From assembly GCA_044326545.1 (NCBI GenBank), contig JBIRBM010000002.1:1-64000 (forward strand): a DNA stretch of 64,000 nt. The letters run 5' to 3'. The number at the start of each line of letters is the position of its first letter. Position 1 is the first letter of the stretch. A program made the position numbers and the translations under genes. Shown one piece after another: positions 52,408-60,479 of this stretch. The notes under the pieces are model-generated. The model was not told the DNA's origin. It ran no database searches and worked only from the letters and a program-made list of their open reading frames with translations. The DNA comes from JANWJE01 sp044326545 (lineage in GTDB: Bacteria > Chlamydiota > Chlamydiia > Chlamydiales > Parachlamydiaceae).

Positions 52408-53177
52408 ATAAAAAAGCACATTTTACACTCGGTTTATTCCTCCTTCTATTGATTTTTCGTTTGACAATTCAGGCAGATGTAGAATTGTTAAAGCCCGTGA
52501 TTATCTCAAAGTTGCCGCATCACTTACCAGCGTTCACACAAGGGCTCTCAATTGAAGGGGATTGTCTTTATGAAAGTGTGGGTCTCTATGGCCGTTCCGG
52601 TTTACGTCTTATCAATCTTTTTAATGGTGAATTAATACGAAAAGTTTCACTGCCCTCAACGTTTTTTGCTGAAGGAATTGCCGTTTTTCCACATCAGATT
52701 ATTCAAATTACATGGAAAGAGGAGCTGGCGTTTGTTTATGATCGGGTGGCATTCAATGTGTTGTCGACCCTGTTTTATTCCGGCGAAGGATGGGGGCTTT
52801 GTCGTGATGCTGAGACGGTCTGGATGAGCAATGGAACCTCCACTTTAATACAAAGAGAGATTAAAACTTTTTCTGTTTTAAAAACACTTGAAGTGCGTTA
52901 TCATGGCAAACCTCTTGAAAATTTGAATGATTTAGAACATGTGGGTCATCATCTTTATGCCAATATTTGGCACAAAAATTGGATTGTGCGGATTGATAAA
53001 TTAACAGGAGATGTGACAGCAGTCATTGATTTATCTTCTCTTTTATCTCATTCAGAAAAAAGGAATTTGAAAGAAGAGGAAGTATTAAATGGAATTGCTT
53101 TTCGTCAAAGCACAAACACTTTTTATGTGACAGGCAAAGAATGGCCTTGGATTTTTGAATTGCGTTTTGCTCCCTAA
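52395..53177 (+). CDS. exported glutaminyl-peptide cyclotransferase
   Basis: 260 residues, plant/bacterial-type glutaminyl cyclase (beta-propeller family), which turns N-terminal Gln into pyroglutamate. Motifs: A-F-T-Q-G-L near residue 47, E-S-V-G-L-Y-G-R-S-G, Y-S-G-E-G-W-G-L-C and L-N-D-L-E-H, with N-G-I-A-F at the end. A hydrophobic N-terminus (about residues 11-28, ending T-I-Q-A) is a probable signal peptide. Unusually, the first codons (M-T-R-P) and the ribosome-binding region are donated by a family B repeat. TTG at 52392 is an alternative start one codon earlier. Confidence 0.85.
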   Translation: MTRPNKKAHFTLGLFLLLLIFRLTIQADVELLKPVIISKLPHHLPAFTQGLSIEGDCLYESVGLYGRSGLRLINLFNGELIRKVSLPSTFFAEGIAVFPHQIIQITWKEELAFVYDRVAFNVLSTLFYSGEGWGLCRDAETVWMSNGTSTLIQREIKTFSVLKTLEVRYHGKPLENLNDLEHVGHHLYANIWHKNWIVRIDKLTGDVTAVIDLSSLLSHSEKRNLKEEEVLNGIAFRQSTNTFYVTGKEWPWIFELRFAP

Positions 53178-53326
53178 CCGGACCGTTAACCGCCGAAAAA
53201 TCCAAGGTTGAGCTCAAACGGTCAATTAATCTAGGATTTTAATTTTTTATTTATATAATCTTATCAACAAAGTTTTATTATTAATTAAAAACAATAAAAA
53301 AACCTTCAAATACGAAAGGAAAGATA

Positions 53327-54421
53327 ATGAAACGTGCTTACTTGTTGATTTTCCTCTCTGTTTGTTCTCTTTGTAGCTCTTGTTGGGGCAATTCCCTCTC
53401 TCATTTTCAGCCAATTTTTTGTGAGAAAAACAACCATCAACATCCAAACCGTTTATCAAGCGTTCAATTCCGAGGATGTGCTTCAGCGCAAATCGCACTC
53501 TTGGTACATAAAATGAGTTTTAAGGATGGGTATTTACCGCTAAATGATTTTGAAGGGGATTTTTCGATCCCTTATCCTCTGCGAAAAACAATCGGTTCTG
53601 ATGGTGTTTATCCTGTCAGTGATCTCTTACAACCGAAGCTTCCCCGAAATTTGCGAAAATTTGATCATCCTTTGTTTGCTAATGCCTCGTTAAATTTAAA
53701 AGGACTCAATGAATTAAGAATGTCAGGAAGCGCGCAATTTTCTGAAAAAACATTGACTTTAATGATGAATGGTTTTTCAATCGCTCCCGATAAAATCATT
53801 GTGATTGATTTAAGAGAAGAATCTCATGGATTTATTAATGGGGAGCCGGTGAGCTGGACAGACGGAAATAATTATGCCAACATTCACAAAACAGAGATCG
53901 ACATTATAGAGGATGAAGCCCTCCGCTTGAAGCAGGCGCTAGAAAGTAAAAAAATCGTGATTGATCGGATAAAAAAGCCGACTTGTCTGATCGTTGAATC
54001 AATCCAAACAGAGGAAGAATTGGTCAAGGAAGCTGGGGCGCGTTATATTCGATTACCGGTGACAGATCATAAAAGACCTTATGACAGAGTCGTCGACGAT
54101 TTTATACATTTAATTAAACAGATCTCTTGCGACGATTGGATGCATGTTCATTGTAAGGCGGGGAGGGGAAGGACAACGACTTTCTTGACTTTGTTCGATA
54201 TCGCCAAAAATGGTCGCACCGTCAGTTTGGATGATATTTTAGCAAGACAATTTCTGATTGGAGGAGTTGACTTAACGGAAGTGAATAAAGGTGATCTTCA
54301 AAGATCTGAATCCGCTAATGCAAGACTTGAATTTATTCGACAATTCTATCGCTATTGTCAAGAGGTCCCGGATTTTCAAATAGGGTGGTCTCAATGGTTA
54401 TCCGGGGCGCGATTAGATTAG
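53327..54421 (+). CDS. exported PTP-like phosphatase (cysteine-phytase type)
   Basis: 364 residues. Signal peptide at residues 1-24 (ending S-C-W-G-N). The catalytic P-loop C-x5-R is H-C276-K-A-G-R-G-R282-T-T, preceded by Y-I-R-L-P-V-T-D-H-K-R-P near 242, the pattern of PTP-like inositol polyphosphatases (Selenomonas PhyA type). It would dephosphorylate inositol phosphates or phosphotyrosine outside the cytoplasm. Residues 52-64 come from a family A repeat inserted in frame (53480-53519). AAAGGAAAG before the ATG supports the start. Export plus this fold makes a host-directed effector plausible; unproven. Confidence 0.82.
   Translation: MKRAYLLIFLSVCSLCSSCWGNSLSHFQPIFCEKNNHQHPNRLSSVQFRGCASAQIALLVHKMSFKDGYLPLNDFEGDFSIPYPLRKTIGSDGVYPVSDLLQPKLPRNLRKFDHPLFANASLNLKGLNELRMSGSAQFSEKTLTLMMNGFSIAPDKIIVIDLREESHGFINGEPVSWTDGNNYANIHKTEIDIIEDEALRLKQALESKKIVIDRIKKPTCLIVESIQTEEELVKEAGARYIRLPVTDHKRPYDRVVDDFIHLIKQISCDDWMHVHCKAGRGRTTTFLTLFDIAKNGRTVSLDDILARQFLIGGVDLTEVNKGDLQRSESANARLEFIRQFYRYCQEVPDFQIGWSQWLSGARLD
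53480..53519 (+). repeat. repeat family A module inside a coding sequence
   Basis: GCTTCAGCGCAAATCGCACT followed by CTTGGTACATAAAATGAGTT corresponds, with a handful of changes, to the A right end seen at 3.3 and 24.37 kb. It is in frame and adds about 13 residues (A-S-A-Q-I-A-L-L-V-H-K-M-S) between the signal peptide and the catalytic part. Confidence 0.65.
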
Positions 54422-54478
54422 ACTTTTCAAATCCTCTTTTAACCACTCACCTCCCGATGCCTTAGGTAACTTAACAGT

Positions 54479-56131
54479 ATGTGTGTCAAGATGTTTTGTC
54501 TTTATCTTTTTTTATTATCCACTTTGTCTTTATCTCCTTTTGCCCTATTCAGCCTCTCTTTATCAGATCTCACTTTAGAGGAAAAAATCGGCCAGCTTTT
54601 GATCGTTCACTTTCACGGAGAGGAAGCAAATGATGAGGCTAGGGAACTGATTCAAGATGTTCATGTTGGAGGGGTCATTTATTACAATTGGGCGAATGAA
54701 TTGAAAAATCCTCAACAGGTTCAACATCTCAGTCAAGGGCTGCAGGCGCTTGCTCAGCGAAGCGCTCACCCTATTCCTCTTTTTATTGCAGTGGATCAGG
54801 AGGGGGGGCGTGTGAATCGTTTGAAAAATGGTTTTACTGTTTTCCCGGGGCATTATCCGCTGGGGCGGACTGGAGAATGGGAATGGGGGGAAGAGAGTGC
54901 ACGGATGATGGCAGAAGAACTTAAAGCTGTTGGGGTCTCGTTGAATCTATCCCCTGTTGTTGATGTTGCAAGTGAACAGGCCAATCCTGTCATTGGAGTT
55001 CGCTCATTTAGTTCGGATCCGGTTGAAGTTGCCAAGTGGGGGCGTTGTACATTAAATGGGTATCAGAAGGCGGGTGTCATCGCCACTCTTAAACACTTTC
55101 CTGGACATGGAGATGTGAAAGTGGATTCCCATGAAGCATTACCTTTCATCACGAAGCAAAGAGAAGAGCTCAATCAAGTTGAGCTCTATCCATTTCGTTT
55201 CCTTGCTTCTCAAGCAGAGGCTATTTTAACCGCTCATTTATTTGTTCCTGCATTAGATCCCGATGAATGTGTCACGTTTTCAAAAAAAGTGATCACCGAT
55301 CTTTTGAGAAAAGAGTTGAATTTTCAAGGGGTGATCATCACCGATTCCTTAGTGATGGAGGGGGTTTTAAGTCAAAGCTCTACTCTTGAAGACGCTGCAT
55401 TAAAGAGTTTGCTAGCGGGGCATGATCTCATTCTTCTTGGGGGAAAGCAGCTTATTGGATCGCAAAATGGATTGGAGTGTCGTATAGAGGATGTGAAAAG
55501 AATTCATCGTTTTCTTGTCGATGCGACTCAGCGAGGATTGTTATCTGAAGAAAGAATTCATGCGTCTGTTTCTCGTATTTTGGCTTTAAAAGAGAAATAT
55601 GGATTATTTAAATTCACCCCTTTGTTTCCTTCTGTTTTAGATGAAAAATTGAAAATAAAAACCCACTGTGCGCTTGCAGAGCGTATTGCTTTGCGCTCTT
55701 TAGACCTTATCAAAGGCAAAAAAAACATCCCTATACACTTGGATCGCTCTTCTTACTTTATTGTGGCACCAGAAAGCTTGCGCGAGGAATTGACACAGAC
55801 TGATTGGGGATTGTCCATTCCTTCAGATCAAATCATTTATTTCAAAGGTTTGAATCCAGATTCAGAAACAAATCAAGAGATCATCAAACGGATTAAAAAA
55901 GGGGAGGCACATTGCCTTTATTTTTCCTCTAATATTTGGCAATTTCCAGGGCAGCAAGAGCTTTTTTTCATGCTGAGACGCGACGCTTTATCTGTGATTG
56001 CTATTGCGACTCGAGATCCTCTTGATGCCCGCTTCCTGGATGAAGCTGATGGGGTTCTTTGTACATTTAGCGCGACTGCTTTTTCCCTTCAAGCAGCTTA
56101 TGATTTTTTGACTCGCTTTACGCCCAAATAG
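54479..56131 (+). CDS. nagZ: exported GH3 beta-N-acetylhexosaminidase (NagZ-like)
   Basis: 550 residues, glycoside hydrolase family 3. Motifs: D-Q-E-G-G-R-V near 105, the NagZ loop K-H-F-P-G-H-G-D-x4-D-S-H near 204, and the nucleophile Asp in I-I-T-D-S-L-V-M-E-G near 283. A C-terminal extension (about 390-550) goes beyond the short cytoplasmic NagZ and resembles longer periplasmic forms. A signal peptide is likely (residues 1-27). It would remove GlcNAc from muropeptides or glycans, fitting the reduced peptidoglycan turnover of Chlamydiae. The TAG stop lies in a family A-like module (56121-56155). Confidence 0.85.
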   Translation: MCVKMFCLYLFLLSTLSLSPFALFSLSLSDLTLEEKIGQLLIVHFHGEEANDEARELIQDVHVGGVIYYNWANELKNPQQVQHLSQGLQALAQRSAHPIPLFIAVDQEGGRVNRLKNGFTVFPGHYPLGRTGEWEWGEESARMMAEELKAVGVSLNLSPVVDVASEQANPVIGVRSFSSDPVEVAKWGRCTLNGYQKAGVIATLKHFPGHGDVKVDSHEALPFITKQREELNQVELYPFRFLASQAEAILTAHLFVPALDPDECVTFSKKVITDLLRKELNFQGVIITDSLVMEGVLSQSSTLEDAALKSLLAGHDLILLGGKQLIGSQNGLECRIEDVKRIHRFLVDATQRGLLSEERIHASVSRILALKEKYGLFKFTPLFPSVLDEKLKIKTHCALAERIALRSLDLIKGKKNIPIHLDRSSYFIVAPESLREELTQTDWGLSIPSDQIIYFKGLNPDSETNQEIIKRIKKGEAHCLYFSSNIWQFPGQQELFFMLRRDALSVIAIATRDPLDARFLDEADGVLCTFSATAFSLQAAYDFLTRFTPK

Positions 56132-56155
56132 GGCTCTCAGTGCGTAAGGAGAGTT
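56121..56155 (+). repeat. repeat A module at the 3' end of the GH3 gene
   Basis: CGCCCAAATAGGGCTCTCAG followed by TGCGTAAGGAGAGTT fits the family A right end. The in-frame TAG of the GH3 gene is part of CCAAATAG. Confidence 0.5.
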
Positions 56156-56245
56156 TTTAGATCAGATACAAAGAAAAATGTCCTTGATTTAGAAAAGCAG
56201 CAGCGATAGATTATCCTTTCATTCACTCTATTAGGATCCATCGCA

Positions 56246-57286
56246 ATGACACGCCCTCTCCAACAGTCTGATCATTCTCTTTTTTTAACCTCTTCCGTCC
56301 AAGAAGCTTTAAATCGCCGCCCTCGTCGTAATCGGCAGACTGCTGCCATTCGCGGCCTTGTTCAAGAAACCCATTTACACCCAAGCCAGCTTGTTTCCCC
56401 ACTTTTTATTGTTGAAGGGAAAGATCAGCAGCAACCGATTCATAGTATGCCGGGTATCTTCCGTTATTCTTTGGATCTCTTGCTACAAGAGGTCTTGTCT
56501 TTACATCGATTAGGAGTTCGGGCAGTTGATCTATTTTGCTATATTCCGTATGAAAAAAAAGATAGTCAAGGCTCAGAAGCAATTAAAGAGGGGAACCTTT
56601 TGCAGCAGGCAATTCGCTTTCTTAAGCAAGAAATTCCTGACATGTGTTTGATGATAGACATTGCACTCGATCCTTTTACCACCCATGGACACGACGGGAT
56701 TGTCAACCAGGAAGGAGTGGTCGATAATGACGCCACGTTATCTATTCTCGGTCAAATGTCAATTTTAGCTGCAGAGGCGGGGGCTGATATCGTTGCGCCA
56801 AGCGATATGATGGATGGACGAGTTGCCTATATCCGTGCTGCTTTAGATCATGCAGGTTTTTCTTCTGTTGGGATTTTATCTTATGCAGCTAAGTATGCCT
56901 CCTCTTTTTATGGACCGTTTAGGGAAGCGCTCAATTCAGCTCCGAAATTTGGAGATAAAAAGGGGTATCAAATGAATCCGGGAAATAGGAGGGAAGCAGT
57001 GAGGGAGTGTCGATTGGATGAGTTTGAAGGGGCCGACATGCTGTTGATCAAACCGGCTTTAGCTTATTTGGACATCATAGCAAAAGTGCGGGAAGAGACA
57101 ACTTTACCTCTAGGAGCCTATCACGTGAGCGGAGAGTACGCGATGGTGATGGCTGCAGCAGAAAATGGATGGTTAGATGCTCAGCGTGTTTTTGAAGAAT
57201 GCCTCCTCTCAATCAAGCGGGCTGGCGCTGATTTTATTTTGACTTATGCAGCAAAGCAAGTGGCGGAAAAATTAAGAGAAAATTAA
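56246..57286 (+). CDS. hemB: delta-aminolevulinic acid dehydratase
   Basis: 346 residues; joins two aminolevulinates to porphobilinogen in the cytoplasm. The active-site lysines are K216 in S-Y-A-A-K-Y-A-S-S-F-Y-G-P and the Schiff-base K269 in L-L-I-K-P-A-L-A-Y. The N-terminal R-R-P-R-R-N-R arm is usual. The metal-binding cysteines of zinc-type enzymes (C-x-C-x7-C) are replaced by D-I-A-L-D-P-F-T-T-H-G-H-D-G, so this is a magnesium-type HemB. The start codon region ATGACACGCCCT equals the end of repeat B, perhaps by chance. It completes the hemA-hemB route with gltX. Confidence 0.95.
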   Translation: MTRPLQQSDHSLFLTSSVQEALNRRPRRNRQTAAIRGLVQETHLHPSQLVSPLFIVEGKDQQQPIHSMPGIFRYSLDLLLQEVLSLHRLGVRAVDLFCYIPYEKKDSQGSEAIKEGNLLQQAIRFLKQEIPDMCLMIDIALDPFTTHGHDGIVNQEGVVDNDATLSILGQMSILAAEAGADIVAPSDMMDGRVAYIRAALDHAGFSSVGILSYAAKYASSFYGPFREALNSAPKFGDKKGYQMNPGNRREAVRECRLDEFEGADMLLIKPALAYLDIIAKVREETTLPLGAYHVSGEYAMVMAAAENGWLDAQRVFEECLLSIKRAGADFILTYAAKQVAEKLREN

Positions 57287-57504
57287 GAGCCTGCCTTCAT
57301 GTTTGGACTGTTGGGTTTGTTTGAACGCTTTTGAGGATTGACAATGAAAAAGAGGTGAGTTAACCAGATGGATGCTAAACTGGTTGACATAAAGCAGTCT
57401 CTTTTGGTACAATCACTGAAAGGTTCTTTTCTTTTTCTTGATTTAACCTGTTTAGGTTGTGAGGGAAACAAAAAGAAAAACGAGATAAAATCAAGGAGTT
57501 ATCC

Positions 57505-57627
57505 GTGGAATCGATAGATTGGTTATTTTTTCAAGATAAACGGCGGATTAACGCAAATCTTTCCATTCTTTTCTCTCTCCTTTTCTCAGCCCATCGTGAT
57601 CACCATCATTCTTTTCATCGTTGCTAA
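57505..57627 (+). CDS. possible 40-aa His-rich leader peptide upstream of the symporter gene
   Basis: GTG start with AAGGAG 7 nt upstream, the best ribosome-binding site in the 430-bp gap. The frame has 40 codons, a hydrophobic middle (L-S-I-L-F-S-L-L-F-S-A) and an end with five His in eleven residues (H-R-D-H-H-H-S-F-H-R-C). It ends 90 bp before the symporter start. A His-rich leader could serve attenuation, but no clear terminator/antiterminator pair is seen. It may also be a chance frame. Confidence 0.35.
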   Translation: MESIDWLFFQDKRRINANLSILFSLLFSAHRDHHHSFHRC

Positions 57628-57716
57628 TTATTTTTCACTTTTATTTTTTTCTAATTTCCATTTAATTTTTTGTTTTCTTTTAATAAAAATTTTGCAACGT
57701 ATTGAGGGTTAACGGT

Positions 57717-59093
57717 ATGAGTATATCTCTTTTTGTTTGTTTATTGATTTTACTTCAATTCATTTGTCTTTGGGCTAGTAAAAAATCTTCGAGCGGTATG
57801 GAAGATCAGCAAGATTATTTTTTAGCAAGTAAAGATGTCCGCTTTTTTCCTCTTTTAATGACATTTATTGCGACTCAAATTGGGGGAGGGCTTGTTCTTG
57901 GTGCTGCCGAAGAGGCTTATCAATTTGGGTGGCTAGTTTTACTCTATCCTCTTGGCGCTTGCTTAGGTTTTGTTGTTCTGGCTCTGGGTATTGGTAAAAG
58001 GCTTGCCCGTTTTCCTGTTTCAACTGTCGCTGAATTATTGGAGGTGGTGTACGGATCGACGCTACTTAAAAAAGCAGCCTCTCTTTTATCCATTATTTCG
58101 TTATTCATGATTTTAATTGCTCAAGTGATCGCGTCAAGAAAATTTATGGGGAGCTTAGGTGTCGATAATTCTTTTTTTTTCCTCGCTTTTTGGGCTATCG
58201 TCATTGCCTATACTGTTATGGGGGGGCTTAAAGCGGTTGTTTCAATTGACATTATTCAGGCCGTGTTCTTTATTGTTGTCTTTGCTTTAGGTCTTGGCTA
58301 TATTCTCTACACAGGATCTTTTCATTTCATTGAGATTGTTGAAGCGGGTTGGAGAGGAGATGCGTTTGATTTTAATTCGAATAAATTGAGTGGATGGCTT
58401 CTAATGCCGCTCTTATTTATGGTGATTGAGCAAGATATGGCACAAAGATGTTTTGCTGCTAGCTCTCCTCGGATTGTGACAAAAGCTGCTGCTTATGCAG
58501 CATTGAGTACTTTTCTCGTCTCCATTATTCCTGTTTTCATTGGAATTTTAGGCAAGCAAACGGGAGTTGTGGTTCCTTTGGGATCTAGTGTGTTTATGGA
58601 TGTTGCGCAAGCATTCACTAACCCTTATATTGCTGCCATCATTGCATGTGCTGTTCTTATGGCGGTTCTCTCAACAGCAATTTCACTTCTGAATGCTGTC
58701 AGCTCCAATCTGAGTCAGGATTTTAATTTTATCGTGAAAAAAGGGGAAAGAGCTCTTCAATTCTCAAAAAGAATGACTGCTGGAATCGGACTTCTTGCTG
58801 TGGGAGGTTCTTTTTTTGCAGGAGAGATCGTTGCTCTTTTAATTCAAAGTTATGAATTGTCGGTGTATTGTCTCTTTATCCCGGTTTGCGTTGCTCTTTT
58901 TCGACCAAAAGGAGAGGCGCTCTCTGCTTGGATGGCTCTTATTTTTGGGGCGGCAGGATTTTGCATGACCCGAATGATCGTGTTTGATTTGGTGCCAAAA
59001 GAGGTCATCTGTCTTAGTCTTTCCGGGGCGGGCTACATTTTTGCAAAAATGTGGATAAAATCAACATCAGCTTTCTCTTTAGTTGAAAAATAA
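57717..59093 (+). CDS. sodium:solute symporter (SSS) family transporter
   Basis: 458 residues with about 12-13 hydrophobic segments. SSS features: A-S-K-D-V-R-F-F-P near residue 38, T-F-I-A-T-Q-I-G-G-G near 51-60, A-Y-T-V-M-G-G-L-K-A-V near 163-173, and V-L-S-T-A-I-S-L-L-N-A near 320. Takes up an organic solute with sodium; the substrate could be an amino acid, sugar or other small molecule. The ATG at 57717 is used because GAGGG lies 9 bases before it; a TTG five codons earlier is less likely. Confidence 0.9.
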   Translation: MSISLFVCLLILLQFICLWASKKSSSGMEDQQDYFLASKDVRFFPLLMTFIATQIGGGLVLGAAEEAYQFGWLVLLYPLGACLGFVVLALGIGKRLARFPVSTVAELLEVVYGSTLLKKAASLLSIISLFMILIAQVIASRKFMGSLGVDNSFFFLAFWAIVIAYTVMGGLKAVVSIDIIQAVFFIVVFALGLGYILYTGSFHFIEIVEAGWRGDAFDFNSNKLSGWLLMPLLFMVIEQDMAQRCFAASSPRIVTKAAAYAALSTFLVSIIPVFIGILGKQTGVVVPLGSSVFMDVAQAFTNPYIAAIIACAVLMAVLSTAISLLNAVSSNLSQDFNFIVKKGERALQFSKRMTAGIGLLAVGGSFFAGEIVALLIQSYELSVYCLFIPVCVALFRPKGEALSAWMALIFGAAGFCMTRMIVFDLVPKEVICLSLSGAGYIFAKMWIKSTSAFSLVEK

Positions 59094-59114
59094 TTTTTTG
59101 TTTTAGACGTGCTT

Positions 59115-59141
59115 AGAGCCTGTTCATACTGAACAAGCTCT
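59115..59141. terminator. hairpin between convergent genes
   Basis: AGAGCCTGTTCA and TGAACAAGCTCT pair with one mismatch around a 3-nt loop, 22 bases after the symporter stop. A T run follows about 15 bases later on the + strand. Shape and position fit a terminator shared by the convergent genes. Confidence 0.55.
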
Positions 59142-59172
59142 AATTTGAACGAATTTTTTTCTTTGAAAAGAA

Positions 59173-59991
59173 TTAAATTCGTCGTCCTCCTCCTCCTCTA
59201 GCCCCTCCCCCTCGGTTGCCTCCCTCTCCTCGATTGCCATCAAATCCGCGTCCTCTATCCCCTGCTCTGTTTCCGTCAAATCCTCTGTTTCCGTCGAATC
59301 CTCTTTTTCCGTCAAATCCTCTGTTTCCGTCAACCCCTCTATTTCCGTCAACCCCTCTATTTCCGTCGAGTCTATTTAGATCGCGATTATTCCAATCACG
59401 GTTTTCTCTATCGCCTCTCCAATTCTCTCTGCGGTCATCTGCGTCACCTCGCCAATTGTCTTCTCGACGTTCGCCATCTGCACGCCAGTTATCTCCACGC
59501 CAGTTATCTCCATGCCAATTATCTCTATGCCAATTATCTCTATGCCAATCATCGCCGTGCCAGTTATCTCCTCGCCAGTGATTGTCGTGCCAATTTCCGT
59601 TCCAGTGGTTATGGTTTGTCCAGTAACCGTTCCAATAATTATTCCAACTTGGGCCTACATAAAAGCTTTTTCCATTGTTCCAGTAATATCCTTCTGGATT
59701 AACCCAATACCCATTATACCAAACATATCCTGTATTTAATGAGGGAAAATAAACGCTCGCATTAGATCCCGCCCAGGTTGTATCAAGATCAACTCCCCCA
59801 AGGGATGTGTCATAGTAAACCGTTTGTTGAAAATTTTTGCCATTCGGGTCAACAACAACAGCTTGAATTGCTTGACGATTAGTGAATGTCGCTCCATTTT
59901 GGTTTAATATCACAACGGCGGCCTCTCCTCCAGTCGTCCATCCTCCTGCTAAAATTGCTGAAGCGAGCAAAAAAAACCAAGGTTTTTTCAT
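59173..59991 (-). CDS. exported Trp/His/Asn/Arg-rich tandem repeat protein
   Basis: 272 residues. Signal peptide 1-24. A compact N-terminal part (25-115) contains Y-V-W-Y-N-G-Y-W-V-N and Y-Y-W-N-N, resembling small periplasmic or outer-membrane proteins with Y-x-W-x-x-G-x-W motifs. From about 118 comes a run of pentapeptide-like repeats of the type D-N-W-H-G or D-N-W-R-G, then D-G-N-R-G-F/V repeats (about 208-250), then a Gly/Arg tail ending G-G-G-R-R-I. The mature protein is strongly basic and Trp-rich. Possible roles are envelope scaffolding or binding of anionic polymers. No known family for the repeat part. Confidence 0.75.
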   Translation of the reverse strand: MKKPWFFLLASAILAGGWTTGGEAAVVILNQNGATFTNRQAIQAVVVDPNGKNFQQTVYYDTSLGGVDLDTTWAGSNASVYFPSLNTGYVWYNGYWVNPEGYYWNNGKSFYVGPSWNNYWNGYWTNHNHWNGNWHDNHWRGDNWHGDDWHRDNWHRDNWHGDNWRGDNWRADGERREDNWRGDADDRRENWRGDRENRDWNNRDLNRLDGNRGVDGNRGVDGNRGFDGKRGFDGNRGFDGNRAGDRGRGFDGNRGEGGNRGGGARGGGGRRI

Positions 59992-60157
59992 AGTGATCTC
60001 CTTTAATCATATTTTTTGTTTATTAGACATGAACATTTGAAGCATTCACTAAAGGGGTTTTGTTTTTTATTGTCAATAACCGAGCTTGGGCACCAAAAGT
60101 CGATATTTGGACAACGACAAAGACCTTGTGATTGATCGATCGTGTCCGATCCTATAT

Positions 60158-60320
60158 TAGACTTCTTCGGAAACTTCATTGACTTGCTAAAACCGCCATT
60201 TTTGGCATCTTTTTTCTAAAATTTTGAGACCGTATGCACGCATACGCTCTCAACATTTTCAAAACAATCTGCTCAAAAAGGGCAATTTTTTCAAGCAAAG
60301 CAAGTTTCCGAAGAAGTCTA
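60158..60320 (+). repeat. repeat family C copy 3 (163 bp)
   Basis: Same ends (TAGACTTCTTCGGAAAC and the inverted form), length and interior as the copies at 8043 and 9846, in the same orientation as the first. It is followed after 17 bp by a fragment of another copy, so the site was hit more than once. Confidence 0.85.
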
Positions 60321-60388
60321 TTGTCACGCTAAACCTGTTCAAAAATCATCATTTTTTTTCAAGTAAAGCGAATTATGTAAGAAGTCTA

Positions 60389-60417
60389 TTGATTTCAAAC
60401 TTCGTTTCAGGTATACT
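60389..60417 (+). promoter_or_regulatory. sigma-70-type promoter of rplU-rpmA
   Basis: TTGATT, a 17-bp spacer, then TATACT. It is about 60 bases upstream of the rplU ATG. The -35 box directly abuts the end of a decayed C repeat (GTCTA at 60384-60388). Confidence 0.6.
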
Positions 60418-60479
60418 CGGTTTTTTCATTCATTTTAAACATCAAAAATTACTGACTATTTATTGTTAAGGGGTTCAAA

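Larger units (their letters stand above)
59992..60479. other. 488-bp intergenic region upstream of rplU
   Basis: Holds repeat C copy 3 (60158-60320), a decayed right end of a further C copy (about 60340-60388, ending AAGAAGTCTA) and the rplU promoter (60389-60417). The first 150 bases carry nothing recognisable except the leader of the divergent repeat-protein gene. Confidence 0.6.

Noticed and set aside
59216..59581. 121-codon Pro/Ser-rich frame opposite the Trp/His repeat protein
   Set aside because: An antisense image of the tandem repeats; the opposite strand has a signal peptide and a sensible N-terminal domain.
60224..60469. 81-codon frame upstream of rplU
   Set aside because: It starts within repeat C copy 3 and runs through the rplU promoter region; no ribosome-binding site.
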